Shown piece by piece: positions 32,775-43,084 of a DNA stretch of 64,000 nucleotides; the first letter of the stretch is position 1; the number at the start of each line of letters is the position of its first letter. The notes under the pieces were generated by a model. That model worked only from the letters and a program-made list of their open reading frames with translations, had not been told where the DNA came from and did not search any database. Origin of the DNA: Diadophis punctatus similis (Eukaryota; Chordata; Lepidosauria; Squamata; Dipsadidae); assembly GCA_023053685.1 (NCBI GenBank), contig JALIGW010000010.1:9031012-9095011 (forward strand), read 5' to 3'. Made by a program: the position numbers and the translations under genes.

Positions 32775-33940
32775 CTACCTCATCACCTCGTCCACATCTT
32801 CAATGGTGAACGCTGCCTGGTCAGACCCTTTGTTAATATACTTGCAGATGTATTTTATGGATTTAACTGAATTGCAGTACTCAACATTTATATGAGCTGA
32901 GAAGGTGCGAGATAGGACGGGGTTGTATGGCACCACCCAACGATTGTCAAGATCGAGTCCAGTGATGTTGGCAGTGAAGCCACTGTCTGCTGGGGACCGC
33001 CTGCGATACTGAGGATAGCCGTCCTCTCCAGTTTGAGTTTCCTTCAGAAAAGGCCGGGGGTACTTCTTGCTGCAGGTGCCATCCACCATGCAGGGTGAGT
33101 TCCTGTTGAGGGGTCAACATGGGCCGTGGATCATTGTTGTCTTGATAATGTCATGGAGGTCTAGGTCTAGGTCTAGGTCTAGGTCTAGGTCTAGGTCGGG
33201 ATCAGGTACCTCAGCACTTATAACTTTGTCAATGGACTCTGGTCTTATCTTCTCTTCTAGCCACAGAAGAATATGAACATGGGGGAGTCCACGTTTCTGC
33301 CATTCCACGGAGTACATGTGACACCTGTTCCAAAGATGCAACCTTTAGTGAGGAGCTTCATAATATGTTTTACTTTCACGTGAAAACCCCTTGCTACTTT
33401 GTCATGTCTATCGTGAGATTTTTGTCCGTGTTTCAAGATCTGTATGATTTCTGGCCATGTCGGATTTCAGGTACATGTAATGAACAGATCCGGTCATCCA
33501 AAATGGCGCACATACGTCATCACATCTTGAATTCGCTCATGCATGTAGCGGGGTCCTCCAGTGAAAGAAGACGGCAACACAACCATCTTGCCAAGCTGTG
33601 ATAAGTGGCTGTCAGTTCTTGTCATGGCATCCTTCAGGTGCACATACTTCTCACTTCTCAGGTTTTTTTTTTCGTTTCTACAAATCCAATTGAGTCTTTC
33701 ACTCTCAATTTTCACATATATATCAACCAGAAATTGATTGAGAAGGTTGTGGAACAGCAGTAGGTAGCATTCTTCGCCATCACACTCCATTATCCTGTAG
33801 CTGTAAAAGGCAGCAGCAGACACAGTCTTCTTGAGAGGAACCTTGGTGTTTGGGTCGCACTGAGGTATATTGATGTAATAGCCATCTTCTCCAAGGCAGA
33901 ACATCAGAGGGTACTGGAGAGCGTCATAGGCATGGTGCAT
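32775..33940 (-). pseudogene. Helitron Rep (HUH nuclease) domain
   Basis: Known: the Rep nuclease cuts and joins single strands at Helitron ends through two tyrosines, with an HUH metal site. Seen: MHHAYDALQYPLMF (33494-33940), a region read with shifts through 33370-33490, the HUH block KRGLPHVHILLWLEE (within 33114-33341), TCSKKYPRPF, then SIKYICKYINKGSD (within 32775-33089), in which YICKY supplies the paired tyrosines. Frameshifts separate the blocks. A hexamer expansion (33157-33197) sits between the HUH and the Cys-rich block. Confidence 0.85.
33157..33197. repeat. (AGGTCT)n hexamer repeat in Helitron Rep frame
   Basis: Nearly seven copies of AGGTCT. On the minus strand the length keeps frame and encodes alternating Asp-Leu within the Rep domain. 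Confidence 0.9.
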
Positions 33941-33949
33941 CTCACTGAT

Positions 33950-34860
33950 TCATAACAATCTGTTGTCTCTGCTGTGGAGAACGATATCTCTCTTCTCAAA
34001 ATCCTGGCCGACAATGAGAACAGCCACTTCTGTAGTTCTGGGGGCATTGAAAGGGCCTGGGTGCTCTCCAGAAGGCTTCCTATTGGTGTTAATCACCACT
34101 TGGAAGTCCTTGTGGCCCTTAGGAACAGAATCAATAGCAGCCTTAAGTTCCAGAATATACTTGTTGTGTTCACACAGCAACTTCTGCAGTTGGCTAACCA
34201 GTTGTGGATTAATGCCTGGGTAGATTCCACAACGGATCTCCCTCTCATTGTCATCATCACCAACAAAGTATATCTGGAGAAATGAAGGCTGCTGCTGAGG
34301 CCCCGCCATGATAGTCCCTATCCTGTGGTAGACCTGCCCCTGCACTTTGAATGTTGGCATAAAATTTCCCTCCGTCACTTCTCTGGCTCCAAAATATGTC
34401 ATTTGGAAGCATCCATTGTACTTCTGGACAGCAGAAAGAAAGTGCTTTGCCATTGGATGCTGGTGGGTGAGAAGGCTGTGTAAGGGTTCAGGGTAGGGCT
34501 GAAGGGGAGGGAGGTGGACTTTGCCGCCACTGCAGCACATCCCAGGACTCTCATCCTGCCACTTCAGAGCATGGCACCAGGCACAGGGTAACCGGGGTCC
34601 GAGATCAACAACCTTGTCCCTGGAGTAATCAATCTGAGGTTCAAATTTAAAACCAGACAAATACTTATTAGTCCAAGGCATTGATGTAATTTGTGACTGA
34701 TGTATACTTTTTTACAGCCTGTGTACTGATTTGGGGCTGAGTTTGATGATACTTCTGTACAGCTTCCCTTACTTGTGTTTTCCTAATCACATCTGTAAAT
34801 CTTTTTCTGCGTTTTTTGCCTCTTTTCCCTTTAACTGGTGTTACAGTAGAAGGAACAGAT
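33950..34860 (-). pseudogene. Helitron N-terminal domain
   Basis: Open frame 33950-34681 (243 aa) has the Helitron N-terminal Cys/His-rich segment PCAWCHALKWQDESPGMCC, KVHLPPLQPYPEPL, NNRKYNGCFQMT-like and HRIGTIMAGPQQQPSFLQIYFVGD blocks. Upstream, in another frame to about 34860, KKRRKRFTDVIRKTQVREAV followed by Gln/His-rich sequence resembles the basic start of these proteins. The family link comes from order and motifs. Confidence 0.8.
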
Positions 34861-35261
34861 TCATCTGAACTGAGGAGGAAAATGGGGGGGGGATCTGTCT
34901 CTGCCTACCAGCATCCATCGGTATTCATCTGGCTAGCATCCTCTCAGTGTGTGAGAGAGTTGAGGGGTGTTTGGAAAGTCAAACAGTATTTGCTGTGTGA
35001 GGAAGGAGGAGACAGGAAGGAGTCTGTGCGTGGCTTAGCTCAACTGTTTGTAGTAAAGATGCTTGCTGTTGTGAAAGCAAGCAGCGGATTCGCCTGGACT
35101 GGATTCATCGCTGTCGCTGGGTGGTGCCTCCGGATCAAAAGCTAAGTTACCCGGCTCCCATGAACTAGAAATAGCTGTAGGGAGAACATTGTTAGGGGTT
35201 GGGCCTGCTTCCCAGTCAGCATTTAATGTCGGCGGTCTTGTAATTGAGCCACATGGCACCG

Positions 35262-36400
35262 TCATTTTCTCCCGTCCCCAAGGTCTATTATGTATGATTT
35301 TGGGCCTGTTATCTCCAGGACCTCCCCAGGTAGCCATAGGGACCCCGCGGAAAAGTTTCTTGCATATACTGGATCGTTTATTTTGAATGTCTTTATTTTT
35401 GCCGTGTTGAAGCTTTCCTTTTTGTTTGAATAACTTGAGTGTAACCTGTCGAGGACAGACCGGAGCTTACGGCCCATTAGAAGCTCAGCAGGGCTTTTGC
35501 CCGTGGTTGTGCTAGGGGTTATGTGTTGTGCCATCAACAGCTTGTCTATGCGGGCCTGCCAATCTCCCGGACTAATTTTGCCTAGCGCCTCCTTGGTAGC
35601 TCTAACAGTTCATTCAATCAGGCCATTGCTGCTCGGCTGAAAGGGAGTAATTAATATGTGTTTAATTCCCAGACTGGCTAGAAATCCTTCGAATTGTGTT
35701 GATGTTAGTTGTGGACCATTGACTGAGACTATTTTGTCTGGCAGCCCATGTGTGGCAAATAATTTCCTTAATACTCTAATAACAGCCTCTGTTGTGGTAC
35801 TAGGCATCAATGCTACTTCCAACCATTTCGAGTATACGTTGACTATTATCAAAAATGTTTGGCCATGAAATTTACCCGCAAAATCCATGTGTAAGCATGA
35901 CCAAGGGGCCCTGGGTTTTTCCCACTCGTATACGGGGGACTTTGGGGGGATGCCCTTGATTCCTGGCACGGTATACACCCTGCGACCCAGTCCTCTATTT
36001 GTCTGTCCATATTGGGCCACCACACATAGCTCCGTGCCAGTGCCTTCATCCTGACCACCCCTGGGTGCCCTTCATGTAGAGCCCTTAGAATATCCTCTCG
36101 TAGCGACAGAGGAGCGAGGACACAATCCCCTCCCAATAGACACCTCCCTTGCACTACTATTTCATGTTGTCTTTTTGCATAGGGTTGGAAGTCGGGCTTT
36201 ACTGGCCCTTGAGGCCACCCCCTCCACACCCAGTTTAAAATTGTATGGAGTTCTGCATCTTTGGTTGTTTCAGCTGCAATGTCGGCCGCCGTGATTAGCC
36301 CCAGCCCGTCATGGTGAATTAAGAGTATTGGGATGCCTGGAGTGGGGTCGTCTACTAAGTCCGGAAGCAGGCAGCAGCTCAACGCATCCGCGTTACCCAT
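35262..36400 (-). pseudogene. Gypsy integrase remnant
   Basis: Known: integrase joins element cDNA to host DNA with a D,D(35)E triad after an HHCC zinc domain. Seen: H..H..C..C region LHEGHPGVVRMKALARSYVW then IEDWVAGCIPCQ (35849-36400), and core MDFAGKF with the first Asp (35610-36023). SVNGPQL has Val where Gypsy integrases normally have the second catalytic Asp, and SSNGLIE keeps the Glu, then a stop. The C-terminal part continues at 35262-35537 (STTTGKSPAELLMGRKLRS, then a VYARNF..WLPGEVL barrel-like segment). Frameshifts and the lost Asp make it inactive. Confidence 0.8.
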
Positions 36401-36445
36401 AGCCCTGCCAGGTCGGTATGTTAGGGTGTAAGAGTAAGCAGCAAG

Positions 36446-36852
36446 ATTTTTTAGATTTTAGATTTATTAGATTTATTATTAGAGTTGGAAGGGACCTTGT
36501 AGGTCATCTAGTCCAACCCCCTGCTCAAGCAGGAGTTCCTACACCATTTGAGACAGATGGCAGTCCAGTCTCCTCTTGAAGGTCGCAAGTGTTGGGGCTC
36601 TCACAACCTCCGCTGGCAAGCTGTTCCACTGGTTGATCGCTCTCACCGTCAGAAAGTTTCTCCTCACTTCCAGGTTGAATCTCTCCTTGGTCAGCTTCCA
36701 TCCATTATTCCTTGTTTGGCTTTCTGGTGCTATAGAGAACAGCCTGCTCCCCTCCTCTCTGTGGCATCCCCTCAAGTATTGGAACACTGCTATCATGTCA
36801 CCCCTGGTCCTTCTCTTCGCCAGACTGGCCAAGCTCAGTTCCTGCAACCGCT
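36446..36852 (-). mobile_element. CR1 3' end (young subfamily) nested in Gypsy
   Basis: The minus-strand CR1 tail starts with TAATAAATCTAAA-type repeats (36446-36490), then 3' UTR, then the C-terminal frame ending CHLSQMV (stop near 36539). It is truncated at the RLQELSLASLAKRRTRG part of ORF2. Gypsy sequence lies on both sides. The open frame is intact over this stretch. Confidence 0.9.
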
Positions 36853-36983
36853 GGAAATAAAGACCATCTCAGCATTCTTGGGGGAAGTGCGTCCAGAGTG
36901 GATTTGTCCCCCGCTAGGAGCCCTAATTAGGGCTGATGGTCAGTGACCAGCTCAAAAGGCCTTCCGAAAAGGTATTCATGGAA

Positions 36984-37877
36984 TCACTTGATCCCTGCCA
37001 CGGCGGCAAGGGCTTCCCGGTCGATTTGGCCGTAATTTCTCTCAGCACTCAAAAGAGTCTTGGAGAAATAAGCAATGGGGGCTTTGCGGCCGTTCAGAAG
37101 TCTATGACTCAGTACTGCCCCCACCCCAAAAGGTGATGCATCACAAATAAACACAACCAGCAAAGTCTCACTAAATTGTATCAGGAAACTGTCTTCTGAG
37201 AGGAGGTTTTTTACTGCTTGGAATGCTTTGTCCTGCGCGGGACCCCAAAACCAGGAAGTTTTTTTAGACAGCAGTTTGTGAAGGGGCTCTGCGACGGTAG
37301 CTTTATTTTTCAGGAAAATGCTGTAAAAGTTTAGTAGCCCTAAGAACGCCTGTAGCTCAGTCTTGTTGGTGGGCACCATAGCGTCTCTAGTGGCTCTAAG
37401 CTTGTCCTTAGTGGGGTGCAGTCCAGATCCGTCTATCCGGTACCCCAATAATTCTACTTCTGAAACTCCTATTTGGCACTTGCTCGCTTTAGCTCGCAGC
37501 CCTGCAGCTCTGAATCACGTAAGCACCTCTCTCAGCCTCTCCCTTAGCTGCTTATTGTCTTTTGCAGTTATTAACACATCATCAAAATACGGGACAACAC
37601 CAGGTAGTTTGTTTAGAACTCTTTCCATTATTCCTTGAACAATCCCCGGAGCCACGTTAACGCCGAATTGTAGCCTGTTACATTTAAAAGCCCCGCAATG
37701 GGTAACTATCATTTGAGCCTCCGCAGTCTCGCGATCAACAGGAAGTTGCTAATATGCCTGCGTGAGGTCTAACTTTGCAAAAATGGCACCGGGGCCCAAC
37801 GTGTGTAATAGATGTTAGACTACAGGCACCGGGTATGCACTCTGCTGAAGGGCTTTATTAATTGTGCATTTATATTT
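36984..37877 (-). pseudogene. Gypsy RT C-terminal half and RNase H
   Basis: Seen on minus: [18 protein letters not shown] and FAKLDLTQAY (about 37740-37877, motif A Asp present, with stops), LQFGVNVAPGIVQGIMERVL and PYFDDVLIT, the YxDD catalytic box (37515-37712), then MGYRIDGSGLHPTKDKL, LQAFLGLLNFY, and the RNase H region VFICDASPFGVGAVLSH, IAYFSKTLL and NYGQIDREALA (36984-37448). The RT was split from its N-terminal part by the L2 insertion (..VGICAD | YKCTINK..). Confidence 0.85.
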
Positions 37878-37895
37878 TATTTATTATTTATTATT

Positions 37896-38077
<182 letters not shown>

Positions 38078-38245
38078 ATTTCTATGCCGCCCAACTCCCG
38101 GGGGACTCTGGGCGGCTCACAACATATCAGAATCCATTCCACAGTATAAAAAATACAATAATTAAAAAGTACAAAAATTAAAAAGAGTATCTCACATTCA
38201 CAATCAAGGGGGGGAGACCCATATCTAGTCTAGTTGGTCTCACTT

Positions 38246-40161
38246 TCACCCCGCCTGCCGGAAGAGCCAAGTTTTTATTGCTTTACGGAAGGCCAGCAGG
38301 GTGGGGATAGTCCTGATCTCTGGGGGAAGCTGGTTCCACAGGGAGGGAGCTCCCACAGAGAAGGCTCTCCCCCTCGGCCCCGCCAACCGACATTGCTTGG
38401 TCGATGGGACCTGGAGGAGGCCAACTCTGTGGGCCCTGACCGGTCGTAGGGAGGTATGCGGCAGGATGCGGTCCTGAAGGTAACCTGGCCCTGAGCCATG
38501 TAGGGCTTTAAAGGTTAAAACCAACACCTTAAATTGGATCTGGAGACTAATGGGCAGCCAACGCAGCTGGCGGAGGATCGGTGTTATGTGGGTGTATCTG
38601 GGTACACCCACCACAGCTCGCGCAGCTGCATTTTGCACCAATTGCAGTCGCTGGACACTCTTCAAGGGTAGCCCCATGTAGAGCGCATTGCAGTAATCCA
38701 GCCGTGAGGTGATAAGGGCGTGAGTGACTGTGAGAAGTGCCTCCTTCTCCAAGTAGGGTCGCAATTGGTGCACAAGACGTACCTGTGCAAAGGTCCCCCT
38801 AGCCACAGCTGAAAGATGTTGCTCCAATTTTAGCTGTGGGTCTAGGAGGACACCCAAATTGCGGACCCGTTCTGAGGGAGCTAATTTCTCTCCCCCCCCA
38901 AGAACCAAGGAGGGACAATTGGTCAAGTCCTTAGGAGGCAATATCCACAGCCCCTCAGTCTTGTCAGGGTTAAGTTTTAGCCAGTTCATCCCCATCCAGA
39001 CCCTAACATCATCCAGGCAGCGGCCCATTACGTCCACTGCTTCCCTGAAGTCAGACGGGGTGGTGATGTACAGCTGGGTGTCATCAGCGTACTGCTGATA
39101 CCTCACCCCGTGTCGTCAGATGATCTCACCCAGTGGCTTCATGTAGATGTTAAACAGGATGGGCGAGAGGACTGAGCCCTGCGGCACCCCACATAGTAGG
39201 GGCCTAGGGCTCGACCTCTGCCCCCTGTCAACACCGACTGCGTCCTGTCAGAGAGGAAGGAGAACCACTGCAAAACACTGCCGCCCACCCCCACCTCTCC
39301 GAGACGACGCAGAAGGATACCATGGTCAATGGTATCGAAAGCCGCTGAGAGGTCAAGTAGCACCAGGATAGAGGAATAACCCCCATCCCGGGCTCTCCAG
39401 AGATCATCCATCAGGGTCACCAAAGCCATTTCCGTACTGTAGCCGTGCCTGAAACCCGATTGAAAGGGATCTAGAAAATCAGTGTCATCCAACAGCCGTA
39501 GGAGCTGGAGCGCCACCACTTTCTCAACAACCTTCCCCACGAAGGGAAGGTTGGAGACTGGACGGAAGTTCTTTAAATCCGCCGGGTCCAGGGAAGGCTT
39601 CTTGAGGAGGGGTTTCACCACCTCAACTTTTAAGGGCTGCGGGACGGACCCCTCTCTCAAAGAAGCATTGACCAACGCCTGGAGCCAGCCGCGTGAAACC
39701 TCCCTGGTGGCCGAAACCAGCCAGGAAGGACACGGGTCCAATAAACAAGTGGCAGAGCTCATCGCTCCTATGGCCTTGTCTACATCCTCAGGAGTCACCG
39801 GTTCGAACCTATCCCATATAACAGGACTAAGGCCTGCCCCAGTCATCTCGGCCTGTACTGCCCAATCGGAGTCCAGGTCTCTCCGAATCTGAGTGACTTT
39901 ATCCGCCAGAAACCGAGAAAATTCCTCAGCTCTGCCCTGCAAGGGATCTTCGCCTTCCTCCTTAGCAAGAAGGGTGCGGGTCACCCTAAACAGGGGGGCT
40001 GGGTGGGAGTCAGCGGATGCAATAAGAGCGGAAAAATGCGAACATTTTGCCGCCCGTATCGCCACTAAGTAAGACTTAATGAAAGTTCTTAAAAGTGTCC
40101 GGTCAGACTCAGCTTTACTAGATCTCCATTGTCGCTCTAGGCGTCTCTTGTGGCGCTTCAT
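38246..40161 (-). pseudogene. L2 reverse transcriptase, one main frameshift
   Basis: Two long frames, 340 and 286 aa, joined by a shift near 39110-39200. First frame: a linker rich in basic residues, LLKKPSLDPADLKNFRPVSN, DPFQSGFRHGYSTEMAL, and motif A LLDLSAAFDTIDH. The expected PQGS motif B sits at the shift (seen as RRAQSSRPS). Second frame: QYADDTQLYITTPSDF with the catalytic ADD box, LNPDKTEGLWILPP, LGVLLDPQLKLEQHL, RLDYCNALYMGLP, QNAAARAVVGVPRYTHI, LWNQLPPEIR. Known role: target-primed reverse transcription. Only the shift and few other lesions are visible, so it is moderately young. Confidence 0.88.
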
Positions 40162-40325
40162 CTCCCGGAGTTCCTCGGTAAACCAAGGAGCCCTCCTGGA
40201 TCCGCTTCCACGGAGAGGTCACAAAGGTCAGCGCATATGCCCACAGACCCATCGCTTTTTAATATTGGCACTATAGGGGTTTCCCATTTTGCATGATCGA
40301 CCGGTTCTAAAATTCTTTGGCCTAT

Positions 40326-40857
40326 TTACCTGTCTAGCTCTTGGTCGATCATTGGTTTTAACACAAAAAGAACTCTGCGGGGGCTCAATCTTATTGGCTG
40401 TATATTTGGGTCTAAGCCAAAAGAAATAGGGATGCCCACGTACTTGCCCAGCTTTGGGTCGAATGTGTCCTGGAATTCCTGCAGCAGGTCATCGCAGCCC
40501 TCTGTAACCGTTGCATTGATCGTTTCCTCATCTCGGGTCACCTTCATTCATAGTGCTCTGAACCAGTCGAGGCCCAGCAAACTCGGAATGTGGTTGCGTG
40601 CAATTGTCAGCGGCAGGCTTGCTTCTTGGTCATCGCATTTCACGGTTACTTGTCTGATTCCCAGAACCGGGATTCTATTTCCTTGGCAATTGGAAATTCA
40701 TGCTGGCTGGGTTCTTAGCTTCCCTGGGGTGAGGTTAGGCATGGCACACTTCGCGTTTTCCCAGGACATGATGGTAATGGATGAGCCCGTATCTATCTGC
40801 ATTTCACAGGGAGAACCTTCCACGAGTACAGTAATATGGATTCTTGGACTGTCCTGA
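40326..40857 (-). pseudogene. Gypsy protease and RT N-terminus
   Basis: Seen on minus: LVEGSPCEMQIDTGSSITIM, with the DTGS aspartic protease active site around 40776-40797, then LRTQ.. with shifts, then LLQEFQDTFDPKLGKYVGIP and MIDQELDR (40326-40547). From about 40220 to 40325 comes VDHAKWETPIVPILKSDGSVGICAD, the start of the RT palm, where the L2 cuts in. Frames are broken. Confidence 0.75.
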
Positions 40858-40967
40858 TCGCCCACTTGGTTCACCCTGATGTAGTTTACCCCCAGTTGTG
40901 GAGTGTAGTTGTTGGCTCTTCGATTTTGGCCTCTCTCGTCTCGCCTCGTCTTGCTTGGGTAATAATT

Positions 40968-41782
40968 TCAGTCGGTGCCTCTGGGAAGGAAATGTGGTGC
41001 CTTACAGACTTGAACAATGTGACCTAATTTCCCACACCTCCGGCATACTGCATCGCAAAACTGGCACATCGCTCGGGGGTATTCCCCCCCACAGCTGTAA
41101 CACGGTGTTGCCCCGGGTCTTCGTGTTTCAGTTCTCAGCTCTGTTCGGAATACTTCTTCCTCTCTTTCTCTGTGTTCTGGTAGCTCGGCGTTGGACTCCC
41201 TTTGTATTTCGTGCACTTCAGCAATCGTTTTGCTAAGGGCTGGAGTGCCTTTCCGGCGGAGGGCCTCGGCAGCCTTGTTTGAACTCTCAGCCACCCTGGC
41301 CTCATCTAACGCAGCTTTTAGAGTCAGATCAGCCTTGGATAGTAACTTCTTTTGCAGGTTAATGTCTCTAACCCCTCGAACAAATTGGCCCAGTAATGCA
41401 TCCTCCAAAAAGGCATTGAATTGGCAGTGAGTCGCTGCTCGCCTTAACCTGTCTCGTAATCATATATACTCTCCCCTTCTTTTTGCACTCTTTCACTGAA
41501 TTCATACCGGCTGACCACCTTTGAAGGTGCTGGGTCAAAATGCTTCTGTAGGCATTCTTTAAGCAGGACCCAGGCAATTGTACTGGTAGTATCAGGTTTT
41601 GCTAAGGATACGGCAGCCTCGAAAACCTTCAGCCCGCAATGGCTCAAAAACATCGCTTTCTTTTGGTTATCAGAGAGGTCCAGAAAATTGTTGGCTTCCA
41701 CAAAACAATCAAATCTAGCCATATAGTTTTCCCAATTTTCCTCTGCTTGGTTGAAGGGAGTCAGCGGGTGGAAAGACGACAT
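40968..41782 (-). pseudogene. Gypsy gag with zinc knuckle
   Basis: Known: gag forms the particle and binds RNA. Seen: MSSFHPLTPFNQAEENWENY and FLSHCGLKVFEAAVSLAKPD (41444-41782), RVQKEGESIYDY, SLPIQCLFGGCI after a shift (41368-41577), then RDINLQKKLLSKADLTLKAA and a CCHC knuckle CRRCGKLGHIVQVC preceded by CYSCGGEYPRAMCQFC (40968-41408). The start at 41782 is the first Met after the LTR and leader. Two frameshifts break it. The type resembles K02A2.6-like Gypsy polyproteins. Confidence 0.75.
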
Positions 41783-41912
41783 GGCTGCTTCCTATTGTGG
41801 TTTCATACCCAATTTGAATTTGGTGCCTCATGGTCTGACGCTTCCTTCCGGCCGGGCTGGATTGCTTTGTCTTGTTCTTAAATGCTCTTCATCATCCCAT
41901 CCTCGTTGCCAA

Positions 41913-42252
41913 TGTTGGGTTCTGGTATTGAAGAGGCAGGAAGCTGGTTTAGTGACTTCAGCTCTTTATTGGTTACAGTGAACAAACATCAGCAAAGACC
42001 TAGAGTGTGGCTGGGGTTTAAATAGGGAGCCCTACTGGCGAGGAGCCAATCAGATTTTACCTGCTCCATTTCTCAGACGGACTGGAGTGAAAACTTCCCA
42101 GCTTCTTAGGACACAACATATCCAGTCACAGCTGCCTTGGAAAGTGCCAGCTGCACCAGCTGCAAGTGGCACAAGCTACAGCTGCCCCAGGAAACCTCCA
42201 CCACCTCAGCTGTCCAAGCTGAAGGCAAAGAACTAGAAAGCTGATTCTAACA
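41913..42252 (-). mobile_element. Gypsy 5' LTR (340 bp)
   Basis: On the minus strand starts TGTTAGAATCAG (ending at 42252) and ends CCAGAACCCAACA (41913). It contains GGGTTTAAATAGGG (TATA-like, about 42013-42026) and AATAAAG (41964-41970). It is followed directly by ATTGGCAACGAGGATGGGAT, a primer-binding-site-like sequence (about 41893-41912). The leader leads into gag. Confidence 0.8.
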
Positions 42253-43084
42253 ATATCCTGAAAATTGCACAATTATCAATTACTGTCTTTTACCTTTTTC
42301 ACTGCTTTTATCTATGTGATGAGAGTTGATGGAGTGAGCACCCTTCAAACATAGATTTTGATGCCATCTGAAGGGAGTTGCTCTGCGTAAGCAATTTGAT
42401 GACATTCCTTTCAGTTTTCAAAGTGCTCCAGTTTGTATCTTTAGAGAGGGGATCAGGTGACCTATTAGTTAAATTTAACCAGCGATATTAAAAGTATTAG
42501 TATTTGGTGACTAATATGCTGGTTTATGACTGTAATAAAGATCTGATTTTATTTAGTCACCAAATATTTTTTTCTATTTCCTAAGATGCCAAATTACACC
42601 ATAAGAGCAAAATGGAGTATTTATTCAAAGTTTTGTATGAAATGTTCCTGGTTTAATGCTCATCATTCTCACCTTGTTCCCACTGGATACTCCATTCCAT
42701 CACTAGTCTTATATTTCCTTTTCTTCTGGTTTTATTTGTTTTAATTTTGCAAAGCATTTGTTGTACTTCTGAAAACGTTAGGGTTCCCTTGAGCATGCTT
42801 TTGTCTTGTTCTCAACAACCCATATTAGTTACAGTCCTGTCAATATTCTCTAGCTGAGTTTGCTCTTAGAAGGACTGGTGTAGAATAGCAGGCATATAGC
42901 TCAGTTGAATTTCTAGTTTATTGGCTCTTCTGTAATGAATGAAGATGTTCTAAATCAAATGAAATCTAATTACTCTGATTTACTGGCATAATAGCTCTAA
43001 CAATTGGGCTATTTGACTATTAAGCAATAGGCTTAATAGCTGTAGCTCTGGTAACCTCTTAAAATAAGATATTACTAGTACAAT
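42253..43084. other. Unique intronic sequence
   Basis: AT-rich, no recognised transposon or exon between the Gypsy LTR and the L2. Confidence 0.5.

Larger units (their letters stand above)
27490..35059 (-). mobile_element. Helitron (rolling-circle transposon), CR1-interrupted
   Basis: The minus strand holds the RepHel gene of a Helitron in order: N-terminal domain (to about 34860), Rep with its HUH and Tyr motifs (32775-33940), and a PIF1-type helicase (27727-29780), broken by a CR1 at 29781-32554. The 3' terminus is diagnostic: a CCGTAGCGAAGCACGG hairpin 11 nt before a terminal CTAG (27490-27493) followed by T. The 5' end is less certain: A followed by TCTTTACTAC at 35060/35059 fits the TC start and A-T target, but coding homology is only seen up to about 34860. 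Confidence 0.85.
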
